DNA from: Diphasiastrum complanatum
Taxonomy: Eukaryota; Streptophyta; Lycopodiopsida; Lycopodiales; Lycopodiaceae
Direction of reading: 5' to 3'
DNA length: 64,000 nucleotides
Assembly: GCA_029204225.1 (NCBI GenBank)
Contig: CM055106.1
Span: 11,638,539 to 11,702,538 of the forward strand
Position 1 is the first letter of the stretch. Every line of letters starts with the position of its first letter. The notes under the pieces were generated by a model. The model made no database searches. It was not told where the DNA came from and saw only the letters and a program-made list of their open reading frames with translations. The position numbers and the translations under genes are program-made. Shown here in pieces: positions 34,905 through 43,519 of the stretch.

Positions 34905-35040
34905 ATGCAACAACATGCATTGACATGCAAGAACGTTTAAGCAACATGCAAGCTCATGCAACAACATGCAATGACATGCAAGAACGTTTAAGCAACATGC
35001 AAGCTCATGCAACAACATGCAAGAGCATGCACTGACCATG
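34905..35040. repeat. 51-base tandem repeat, about 2.6 copies
   Basis: Units start at 34905, 34956 and 35007, each beginning atgcaacaacatgca. The period of 51 is a multiple of three, so one frame repeats a 17-residue unit (HATTCNDMQERLSNMQA). The containing frame is only 61 codons and is not recognised. Confidence 0.85.
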
Positions 35041-35689
35041 CACTGGAAAAATCAGATTCAGATTGACTTCTACTCATAAGGAATGACAGAGCCTATGCAA
35101 TAGAAATCTTGTGTAATTGATTTCATTCAATTCTGACTATCCACTGAGGAGAAGGAACAAGCAAGTCAGATCCAGCGCCCAATCAGATCTGAATGATGGC
35201 TGTTCTGATCATGGAAACTTTGATCGAAGCTAGAAAACATAGGAATAGTAGCGCCCTCCTCCAAGGATCAGTATGCAACTGTCCTCATCGAAATCTGATG
35301 AGAGGAGAGGGAGAAACAAGCAAAGGATCAGATCAGATCCTACTGCGACCTCCTACAAGTATTCAGATCAAGGAGACAATGAAAAATGATGAAGATGGAA
35401 GATGATTCCATTCAACACACTCTCCAACTCGTGGAGACTCTATTAAATAGAATTTGAGTATGTACAATCACTGGCATGCAATTGCCAAGTGTCAGAATAT
35501 TCATGCATGCTATGCTAGGTGGCAAACTAACTTGTTCTCCCCCATGCACATGTGCATGGGGGGGGCTACCAAACTCAAGTGGGTATGTGGCATCATCATG
35601 CAAGAAGGCCCTCCACGAGTTTGGTGCTAAAAAATTTTGCCTAAGTTTACTTGGGCCTTAAAAATTTTGGCCCCAAATAAAACCATGTG
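35041..35689. other. Unassigned sequence between two LINE segments
   Basis: No domain is recognised. It may be a non-autonomous insertion separating a LINE body from its 3' end; its boundaries are unclear. Confidence 0.3.
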
Positions 35690-35801
35690 CTATGTTTTAT
35701 TTATTTAACTAGGTTTATATTTCAACAATATGGACATTGCTCCTACTTTGTATGTACTGTATTTTGTCTTTTGTGCCTACGAGAACTAGATAGACATTAA
35801 T

Positions 35802-35804
<3 letters not shown>
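35690..35804 (+). repeat. LINE 3' end-like segment abutting a CT array
   Basis: The last 55 bases share tgtact, ttgtctt, tgcct and agacatt.ataaa in order with the 3' end of LINE copy A. They run straight into (CT)n at 35805. On the far side of the array the 5' part of another LINE begins. Confidence 0.45.

Positions 35805-35866
<62 letters not shown>
35805..35866. repeat. (CT)n microsatellite between LINE 3' and 5' ends
   Basis: Thirty-one uninterrupted CT units. Confidence 0.97.
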
Positions 35867-35868
<2 letters not shown>

Positions 35869-36670
35869 TCTGCCTCCATCGCTGTTGGCTGGTGATGGCA
35901 CGCTGATCCACATCGCATTACCATCGCTGTTGGCTGGTGATGGCGCGCTGATCCACATCGCATTACCACCTCCATTGTGTGCCACCTCCATGCTGCTACC
36001 ATCTGCCATCTGCCACCTCCATCATCGTGCTGCCACCTGCCAACTCCATCGTGCTGACCTGCACTCGCCATCCCACCATCCTTGACATGGCACGTAAAAC
36101 CAGGGAGAGCCCTGGCTCCCCCTCTCCACCTCATCCCCCTCATCCGATTCCCTCACCCTCACTCTCACCCTCCGCTCTCTCCCTCACCTCCCCCCCCCCC
36201 CCCACTTCTGCGCCTCCCTCCTTCAGCTGCCACACAGCAACCCACTACTGCTACTGCGCAGCAGCAGACTTTCTCTGCTGCACAGCAACAGTTGCCTAAC
36301 ACTGCTGCTGCGCAGTAGTGTGCCCTCCCTCCTTCTCCACTGCTCCCACTACCCCCTTCCTCTTCCTTTCCCTCTTCTTCCTCTTCTACTTCCTCCTCAT
36401 CTCTGATCTGCATTACTGATAACAGTGTTGAGGCCACCGCTCCAATTTTGGTAGAAAACCGGTACACTCCTAGAAAAGCCTATGAAGGCTATTTGAAGAT
36501 AGCAGTGGATGCTCTACGAACGGAAGTGCAGAACCTCAACGTGGCCGTGATCGCTCTAACCAAAGACAACGAAACTCTCAAAGAGAAGATCCATATACTA
36601 GAAGAACGACCGACTCCAATGACAAGCAAGATTCAAGAACTAGAGCAAAATCTGGTTGAACATAAAGCTT
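35867..36670 (+). pseudogene. LINE copy C: 5' UTR and ORF1 start, cut by a chromovirus
   Basis: The 5' UTR directly follows (CT)n and contains a 45-base tandem repeat (35877 and 35922, catcgctgttggctggtgat). The ATG at 36087 gives MARKTRESPGSPSPP, like the MPPRKKTPTPP start of copy A. A frameshift in a Ser/Pro and poly(C) stretch follows. The coiled-coil segment at 36510-36660 (LRTEVQNLNVAVIALTKDN and IQELEQNLVEHK) matches ORF1 of copy A. Similarity ends after EHK at about 36665, where LTR sequence begins. The open frame that continues to 36909 is therefore a LINE-LTR chimera. Confidence 0.75.
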
Positions 36671-36976
36671 TTACGACGACTCGGGCTTCATTATTGACCC
36701 GTCCATTGACTGTCCAACAAGTGTCACTCATGCACTGGACCAAGTGTCCCAGTGAGCATATGACACGTGTTACGTTGACCGGTCAACCCTTCCTACTTTT
36801 TAGGAGGTCAGTCCAACGGACTCTCATGAGACCCAGTACCCCCTTGGCCATCTCGGATTTAGTCACTATAACAGATATTTACAATTGTCTCCACAGGCCG
36901 GTGACTTAGCCATTTACAATTTAATAATTATGATTCACCATTTACATTAGGCAAAGGATTCAAAGTACATGTGACA
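36665..36976 (-). repeat. 3' LTR of the chromovirus
   Basis: On the minus strand the LTR starts TGTCACATG at 36976, directly after a polypurine tract. It extends about 310 bases to the break in LINE ORF1 near 36665. The exact end is ambiguous by a few bases. No matching 5' LTR is visible upstream. Confidence 0.65.
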
Positions 36977-36990
36977 TCCCTTCCCTCCTC
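36977..36990 (-). other. Polypurine tract of the chromovirus
   Basis: GAGGAGGGAAGGGA on the minus strand lies immediately before the LTR TG. It overlaps the TGA stop of pol by two bases. It would prime plus-strand DNA synthesis. Confidence 0.75.
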
Positions 36991-38974
36991 AGATGACATC
37001 GTCCTCGATGGCAAAGTCTGGATATTGTGCATGCAACCCATGCGCGGTCTCCCAGGTAGCATCACTGAGAGGTCGTCCATGCCATGCAACCAAGTACTCA
37101 CGGAGCAAACGATTCCGCAACTGTCTATGCCTCCGGTCCAATACTCTCGCTGGTCCATGCATCACCTCCCCATGCTCCTGAAACAATACAAGGCCATCAG
37201 CCAACAAGTTATCACCATCATGTAAAACCTTCTTTAAGCGTGAAACATGAAAAACAGGATGAACCTTACAACCAACAAGCAAATCCAATTCATAAGCAAT
37301 GCTATTAATCTTTTCAACGATTTTCCAAGGTCCACAATATCTAGGTGACAACTTATAACACTTCCCTATCTTTAGGGTTTTCGAGTCCTTTGGAATCCTG
37401 AGAAATACCATATCTCCTTCCTCGAACTCTCTTGGCGTACGATCCAAATCAGCATATGTCTTTGCCCGATCCATTGCCGCTTTTACATTTTCCTTTGCTA
37501 ACTCCAACATCTGTTGCATGTGAGTTAGAAATTCCATAGCACTAGGTGTCTTATGAGGCATACCTATAGTAACTGGACTGGCTGGTCTAAAACCATAATT
37601 TAGCTCGAAAGGACTCATCTTCGTAGATGCATTCTTTTTATCATTATAGGCAAACTCCAACAATGGTAGGTCACGTTCCCATTGCGTTTGCCTTTCACTC
37701 ACGTACGCCCTAAGCATGTCTTCCAAGGTTTGGTTAACTCTCTCAATCTGCCCATCTAGTTCAGGATGATCAAAACTACTCATTCCCAACTGCACCTCTA
37801 ACTTCTCAAATACTACAGTACAAAAATTGCCAGTAAAACGAGAATCCCTGTCAGACACAATGGATCTAGGTAATCCATGAAGTCTAAATACATGTTGTAC
37901 AAACAAATCAGCCGTACCGGGTGCATCAATTTTATTACTACTTGGGATAAAATGAGCCATTTTCGTGAGTCTGTCAACCACAACTAGAATAGCATTATGT
38001 TGCTGCTGCGTATGCGGTAAACATGTAATAAAGTCCATGGAAATACTCTCCCATCTCCCTTCTGGTATAGGTAACGGACGTAATAATCCAAGCACTTTAA
38101 TCCTTTCAGCCTTATTAACTTGACACTTAAAACAATGTCTCACATAATGGTTTACTTCTTTCTTAAGTCTAGACCACCAAAAGTTACGTCGTATCAACTC
38201 ATAGGTCCTATCCACACCAGGATGACCAGCACTAGGGCTATCGTGACAGAGATGCAAGATCCTCTTTCGCAGCACCTCACAAGCTGGAATAAGAGCCTTG
38301 CCATTTCTCATCACTATTCCAGCTTCTATGGAAAACTTAAGATAAGTGCGAACCAAGGTAGAAGGGCTCTCCTCTTGAGCCTCAGCATGGCCATGACTCA
38401 CCTCCTGTTCCACTTTCTTACAATGAGGATCTTCCTGCTGAGCCTTTCTTATCTCAGACAATAAGTCATTTTCAATGACTACAAATGACATCTGATACAC
38501 TACACGAGATAGTGCATCTGCCACACGATTCTTGGCACCTTTCTTGTACCGAATCTCCATTAGGAATTCCTGCACGAGCTCAGACCATCTGGCTTGCCGG
38601 CCTCTAAGGTCTGGCTGCTTACAAAAGTATCTCAAGGTATCATGATCAGTGAATACCTCAAATTCCGATCCATACAGATAATGCCTCCATGCCTTTAATG
38701 CATGAACTATGGCATACAACTCCTTTTCATGAGTTGGATAGTTTTTCTGAGCAAAGTTGAGCTTCTTGCTCTCAAAGGCCACAGGCCTACCCTCTTGCAT
38801 CAAAACAGCTCCCACAGCAATGTCACTCACATCCGTATCTATAACATAGGGCTTTTGAGGGTCTACAATCTTTAGAGTGACGCACTCAACCATAGCTTGC
38901 TTCAACTGATCAAAGCTTGCTTGCTGCAGTTCAGTCCACTCACCAAATCTATTCTTTTGAGTCAAATCAGTCAA
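36989..38974 (-). CDS. Chromovirus pol fragment: RNase H, integrase, chromodomain
   Basis: This is an uninterrupted frame of about 661 codons. RNase H (about 30-160) shows VIDTDVSDIAVGAVL, THEKELYAIVHAL and FTDHDTLRYF. The integrase zinc finger (about 230-290) has H, H, CFKC spacing (HDSPSAGHPG, RHCFKC). The integrase core has SMDFI, VSDRDSRF and DGQIERVNQ, giving the D, D, E triad. GPY-type residues follow, and the C-terminus (about 605-661) is a chromodomain (ARVLDRRHRQLRN, YLVAWHGRPLSDATWE). Chromodomains direct chromovirus integration to marked chromatin (family knowledge). It lies in sense orientation in YIP4 intron 1. The upstream RT is deleted, so the frame has no proper start and probably no natural protein product. 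Confidence 0.9.
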   Translation of the reverse strand: MTDLTQKNRFGEWTELQQASFDQLKQAMVECVTLKIVDPQKPYVIDTDVSDIAVGAVLMQEGRPVAFESKKLNFAQKNYPTHEKELYAIVHALKAWRHYLYGSEFEVFTDHDTLRYFCKQPDLRGRQARWSELVQEFLMEIRYKKGAKNRVADALSRVVYQMSFVVIENDLLSEIRKAQQEDPHCKKVEQEVSHGHAEAQEESPSTLVRTYLKFSIEAGIVMRNGKALIPACEVLRKRILHLCHDSPSAGHPGVDRTYELIRRNFWWSRLKKEVNHYVRHCFKCQVNKAERIKVLGLLRPLPIPEGRWESISMDFITCLPHTQQQHNAILVVVDRLTKMAHFIPSSNKIDAPGTADLFVQHVFRLHGLPRSIVSDRDSRFTGNFCTVVFEKLEVQLGMSSFDHPELDGQIERVNQTLEDMLRAYVSERQTQWERDLPLLEFAYNDKKNASTKMSPFELNYGFRPASPVTIGMPHKTPSAMEFLTHMQQMLELAKENVKAAMDRAKTYADLDRTPREFEEGDMVFLRIPKDSKTLKIGKCYKLSPRYCGPWKIVEKINSIAYELDLLVGCKVHPVFHVSRLKKVLHDGDNLLADGLVLFQEHGEVMHGPARVLDRRHRQLRNRLLREYLVAWHGRPLSDATWETAHGLHAQYPDFAIEDDVI

Positions 38975-39590
38975 AGGTGCTGCAATATAGGATTATTTCT
39001 TATCACGAATTCTAACCTGATGGTATCCACTCTTTAGGTCTATTTTACTGAACACAGTGGCACCTGACAAGGCATCAAGCAAATCATCTATACGTGGCAT
39101 AAGATATCGATGTTTAACCGTTATCTTGTTCAAACCTCAATAATCCACACACATACGCCATGATCCATCCTTCTTTTTTACAAGAATGATCGGAGAGGCA
39201 AAAGGGGAATAACTAGGTCGTATCTACCCCTTGGCCAGATAATCATCGACCATCTGTTTCACTTCCTCTTCCTCCTTAAGACTCCTCCTGTAAGGACGTC
39301 TATTGACAGGACATGATCCGGGTATTAATTCAATCTTATGTTCAACGTTCCTCTTAGGAGGTAAAACAGATGGAAGATCATCTATGAACACATCTGAAAA
39401 CTCTCTCCTAATTTCTTGATCCAAATTGGCAATAGTACTGGTTTGCACACACTGCATGCTACTCTGACTAGTATTAGTAGACATATCAAGTAGAAAGCAA
39501 ACACACATGTACTCACAATGGATCCTACGCAACTGCGTAGCTGAAACGGTCGTGATCCTGAACGCGATCATGTTCCGGACCATGGCCTGG
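38975..39590 (-). pseudogene. Chromovirus pol: RT remnant with internal deletion
   Basis: It begins with the linker before RT (FSDVFIDDLPSVLPP, HKIELIPG, PVNRRPYRRS) and has a stop after VDDYLAKG. PSYSPFASPIILVKKKDGSW, RMCVDY, a second stop, [20 protein letters not shown] and [19 protein letters not shown] follow. The sequence then jumps to SYIAAPLTDLTQKNRF, which belongs after the RT thumb. More than 100 residues, including the catalytic YxDD, are missing. Nothing upstream of 39590 (protease, gag, 5' LTR) is recognisable. The element is dead and 5'-truncated. Confidence 0.85.
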
Positions 39591-39594
39591 ATCT

Positions 39595-40809
39595 ATGGCC
39601 CTAAACACACTTTATTGAATGAAGGAAATTTTTGACAGTTAATACTCTGGAATAATCTTGAAGCATAACATCACAATACCCACTACAACAAGTCTATCAT
39701 TGAGATGTCTTGCAAGGAAGAAGGCAAAAAGGCATGCAAAAATGGAATATAACAACAAACTTCGAAGTACCATGTTGGCAAAACAAACAGACTCAATCAA
39801 CAATAAAAGCTGAACCTAAATCTCCAAAAGGTGTTCTAGGTTATATTTAAACAAATCTACCATCTAACTAGCCCACTAACTCAAAATAGGGCATCTATCG
39901 ATGAGAGTAGGTTGCAAATCTAGCTCCTTCAATATAATGCATAACTAAGTTCTCTGAAAACTGCTGAGTTGGCAAAGACTTCCTTTTTCTACTTGAGGTC
40001 AAGAGTTTGAATGAGTCAACTGCACAAATAAGGACACTAAAAAAGAAAAGATAAAATATTGAAAACTCTCGAAATATAATAGATGAAAGACTCACAACAA
40101 CATGTAAAATTGAAAGATACAACTCTCCCAAACACAACCAAATGAAGAAACCACAAATTAGAAGACTGACGATCTCAATTCGAGTGTCAAACATCAACTG
40201 AAAGTTAAAAGAAGTCTTTGAAAAACATTTCCCAGATTCCTTACCATCATTGTTAAAACTAGAGCAAAATCTTGAATGGAGTCCACATATTTTCAAAACC
40301 ATGGACACTGTTTCACAGCAAGTCTCTTCCACTCATTATCAATACTTCTTCAAATTGATAACTAACATATAGTTGCCTTGATAAAGATATACAGTCATTC
40401 GAGTTCAAACACCCCTAACACAAACTAACAACACCAGGCAAGTGAAGGAACTTGTAGACAAAACGAAAAGAATAAGCCAAACCAATTATACTGCAGCATT
40501 TTCCTGGGAAGAGATTTAAGAATCAATGCGGGACAATACAGAAAATAGGAGAAGCAGAGGTTAGGTCCGGCAAGCTAAAACTGCAGTTCCAATCTGTCCA
40601 AGACTAGCAGATGAACAAGGACATCAAACCTGACCGTAGTATTACCCTTAGGGTTCAAAACTGAAAAGATGAACACTGCAAGGTAACTAGACGTTCTAGT
40701 GCTTTCAAGAAAAATGGTAAGGCCTAATTAGTTAAAAAAGAGGAGCAATAAACACCCCTGGCTACAATGCTTTCAAAACTGCAGGGAGACAGTCGGGATT
40801 AGAAAGTAC
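39595..40809. other. YIP4 intron 1, 5' part, apparently free of transposons
   Basis: No retroelement motif is visible. A 145-codon minus-strand frame at 39895-40332 has hydrophobic stretches but no recognisable domain and no fitting splice role, so I treat it as chance. Confidence 0.45.
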
Positions 40810-41262
40810 CCTGTCAGCAGATGCATTGTATGAGAGGATGAAGGCCAAAAAGATGATAAAGAAGAAGGGTCCCCACAAGTCCCAATCTCGCAGTGCTCTA
40901 CCAGCGTCTTTTCGATAAGGATTCGGAAATACAACAATCCTTAGATTGCTCACCACCTGCAATAAATCTCTCTTGAGCGTGGCCCAGACAGGCTCAGTGA
41001 GGGTGGTATGAGCGGGACCAAAGCCTATTAAGCCTCCTGCTGATGATGATGCTCCGGAAGTGGAGGCCTCTACTGATCTGAGGGGTGGTGGAGGTGGAGG
41101 AGGAGAGGAAAACACAGGAATGGTGGCCCGGGGAGGGCTGGGAGGCTTTCCTGCATCTGCTGCTTGCCGCACAGGCTCAACGCTGATGTGAAGAAGATCC
41201 TCGATTTCGTCGATGTCAGATTGCGAAGAAAAATGCAAAGGAATTCTCTCTGAATCCGTCAT
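40810..41262 (-). CDS. YIP4-like: YIP4/YIPF6-like protein, coding exon 1 (start)
   Basis: ATG at 41262; 151 codons to the donor AGG|GTACTT, phase 0. Residues 1-33 include PLHFSSQSDIDEIEDLL, strongly conserved at the N-terminus of plant YIP4. Residues 37-85 are Pro/Ser-rich and disordered. Residues 88-125 hold the conserved LTEPVWATLKRDL and VVFPNPYRKDAGRALRDW. The YIP1-family motif DWDLWGP is at 126-132, at the start of the first membrane span. The joined protein has 262 residues and five predicted spans, close to plant homologues of about 280. Role by homology: trans-Golgi membrane trafficking with Rab/ECHIDNA partners. The start is supported by the N-terminal match. The gene is probably functional. 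Confidence 0.92.
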
Positions 41263-41270
41263 TCTGATCC

Positions 41271-41369
41271 CTACGTTGGCAAATTATCAAGACTTTTTTC
41301 AAATCTCTCTGATCGCTCAGCAAGTCTATCAGTTTCCTGATTTATTGAAGAATTTTGATCTGGAATCAT
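41271..41369 (-). CDS. Upstream ORF (32 codons) in the YIP4-like 5' leader
   Basis: ATG at 41369 opens a 32-codon frame (MIPDQNSSINQE...) that ends TAG at 41271, eight bases before the main ATG and out of frame with it. It lies downstream of a candidate TATA box, so it would be in the leader if transcription starts there. It could reduce translation of the main frame. No conservation can be judged. Confidence 0.35.
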   Translation of the reverse strand: MIPDQNSSINQETDRLAERSERFEKSLDNLPT

Positions 41370-41515
41370 TAGGTTTTTGCGCCTGCACTTCAACCAACGA
41401 TCCTCCTCCCAAAATCAGCGATCAATCAAAAACCTGTTCGCAAAAATGCCTTCAAAAACTAACGCCAGATTATATTGGATATAGATCCAGAACAACTGAC
41501 ACCCGCGTTTCCACC

Positions 41516-41527
41516 AATATATATAAT
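41516..41527 (-). promoter_or_regulatory. Candidate TATA box of the YIP4-like gene
   Basis: ATTATATATATT on the minus strand lies about 255 bases upstream of the ATG. Transcription would then begin near 41485-41495, giving a leader of about 225 bases. Position and composition are plausible; no start site can be confirmed. Confidence 0.45.
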
Positions 41528-41529
41528 GG

Positions 41530-43100
41530 CACGCGGTAACCGTTGGATTTCCCCATGTTTTGCCACCTTCTCCCGTTGCAAGCCTTCCAAGTGGCAGTAT
41601 GGCTCGTGGCGGGCATCCAAGTGGGCGGGCTTAGAGTATTTCGTGGCATTGATGAGTGCCATGGGGAGCCTTTGGTGCCTGGGACCCAGACCCCATATGA
41701 AAAAGGGCGCGTCATTTCTCACCCAAAGCACGTGAAGGTTGCAACCTCTATCTATGCCCCCAAGTGCTTCTCAAACTCGAGGACTCATGGGCTTGGCTTC
41801 AAATCTCCATCACAAGGGGCAAAAGTCTGTTCAAGGCAGAACTATCATTGATGAGGAGGGGCGGACCCTCCAGTGTGCTTGGGTTCGGTGTCCCCACCAC
41901 ACTCGTGGCCTAGCTAAAGGCTTGCCCCCATTGACTTTGTTTGAAATTTCGGGGTCCTCCAACTCGCAGTACACCACATGTGCCAACCGAAGGGTCAAGG
42001 GGGACAATGATGAGTCAATAGAGATGAGCCCTCATGGTGGTTTTACATTAAAGGCATAAGAAAAATGTGTATCCTCCCCACCCTCCCCTCCCCTCCCCTT
42101 TTCCTCAACCATCACTTTGAAGAGACCAAACGACTTTCCACTACTTGTGTTGGGACTGAAAGCGTTTGATGCAAAATTTGAGTGGATAGAAGGGGATGCG
42201 AATTCATTTGCCCATCGGCCCATATGCCCACCAATTGCGGCAAGTGGATATGCATGAAGGACGTCGCTTTGCATCTCTACATATGCCAAGGTGCCATCCA
42301 TTTTTGCTAGCTAGGGAAAACTCCAATGACATCTGAAACAAGGAGGGGCCATTTGAAGTGGCCTCCACCAATGGTGGAGATAAATTGGGCCCTCTCCACT
42401 CAGGGCTCTTCCCCATAATCCCCAGATTGGGCCCAAAACCTTGAGTGTCATGGGATTCGGCCTTTGTATGGCACGTTCTCGTCAACTTGGCCTAGGAGAA
42501 AGGATTCCAAATCTTTGGCCCTTGAGGTTACGATTATGCTCTTTTTCATATCCAGGTCATGGAAGTGGAGGCTATGCATACCGACATGTTAGTGGTGACG
42601 GACATGTGGGGATCAAGGGGGGGCAAAAAAGGATTATTTTTTAGACAGTCAATGGATAAATGATTTACTACTTTTCAATCTAAGAAAACGCTAGTGTCCA
42701 AGATCAAGGCTCGCGGTTTCCAAAAATAAGTCAATGGGGAAACGCGCTCGTATCCCTCTACCATTTGAAATCACCCTAGGGTAACTAAAAAGAGTGATAT
42801 TGATGTATGCGACAAAGGCCTTGTCTGAGTGGTGCCATTTTCAATAATATAAAGCTGGAAGACTTCTTGTTGAGCCAGTGTTTTGAAGGGCATTAAAATT
42901 GAGCAGTGTCTCCGAGACCCAATAAAGTTTACTTATTTCATCCAACACAAGCCTATCAAAAATGCCAACATCATAAGATAACCATTACAACCATTCATCA
43001 TCACATTATGGAATAAACTTAAGGGACACATAAGACAAGTAGAAACCATTGATACGGTAACAACGTAAAGGTATCCCTTTTATAAAATTCGAACGAACAA
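41530..43100. other. Upstream region of YIP4, GC-richer, no gene recognised
   Basis: 41540-42650 is noticeably richer in G and C than its flanks. It has several overlapping frames on both strands but none with a recognisable domain. It may be promoter or an unrecognised repeat. Confidence 0.35.
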
Positions 43101-43104
43101 TGGT

Positions 43105-43175
43105 TGTTGAATGGCCCAAAGTGGCCTAACACATCTTTTACAATTATATTGTCATGGCTAAAGTGGCCTAACACA
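43105..43175 (-). repeat. LTR-family fragment shared with 61.0 kb
   Basis: 43113-43153 matches 61010-61056 nearly exactly (atggcccaaagtggcctaac, then ttttacaattatattg). The block aagtggcctaacacat repeats at about 43158. It may be the 3' LTR start of a minus-strand relic lying to its right. Confidence 0.5.
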
Positions 43176-43519
43176 TATCCTCTGGTGGCAGAAAACGAGT
43201 TCCACCGAGTTTCAGGCTTAAGACCTCTTCAGCTTCTTCCTGTGCTTGACATCCTTACTGTCGTGAGTAAGCATTTTGTAGGACTCCAGTACAACCATCG
43301 GTCTCGACTTCTCTACCGATGTTGTTGCACGACTTTTCCAACTCTGTCCATGTCTAATAGGCTTCAGCAGAAGTCTCTGATGGTCATCCATTATATCAGA
43401 TACCAATCACGGTGTGTTTTTCATAAGAATCACCTGATCTAGCCATTCGATTGTTAACAATATATACTTTTTATTGATGAACAGCTCTTATGTCTGCTTT
43501 ATAGCGATCACAATAAAAT

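Larger units (their letters stand above)
18128..40809 (-). other. YIP4-like gene, giant intron 1 (22,682 bases)
   Basis: The donor AGG|GTACTT at 40809 and the acceptor TGTGCAG at 18128 join residues 151 and 152 in phase 0. The intron is filled with transposons: four LINE segments on the plus strand (antisense to the gene), a chromovirus on the minus strand (sense), copia and hAT remnants, and LTR/primer-binding-site fragments. It is inferred as one intron because no YIP4 coding is missing between the exons. A small alternative exon inside cannot be excluded. Confidence 0.82.

Noticed and set aside
34905-35040. CRISPR-like regularly spaced repeats
   Set aside because: It is a plain tandem repeat without spacers, in a plant nuclear sequence.
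39895-40332. 145-codon hydrophobic frame in YIP4 intron 1
   Set aside because: No YIP4 residues are missing at this position, splice phases already fit without it, and no domain is recognised.
17610-41262. Interpretation as two separate pseudogene fragments of YIP4
   Set aside because: The parts are complementary, non-overlapping, on one strand, in order, in phase and free of stops. A single split gene is simpler.
41459-42059. Possible gene divergent from YIP4 in the GC-rich upstream block
   Set aside because: Many short overlapping frames, none with a recognisable domain or consistent strand.
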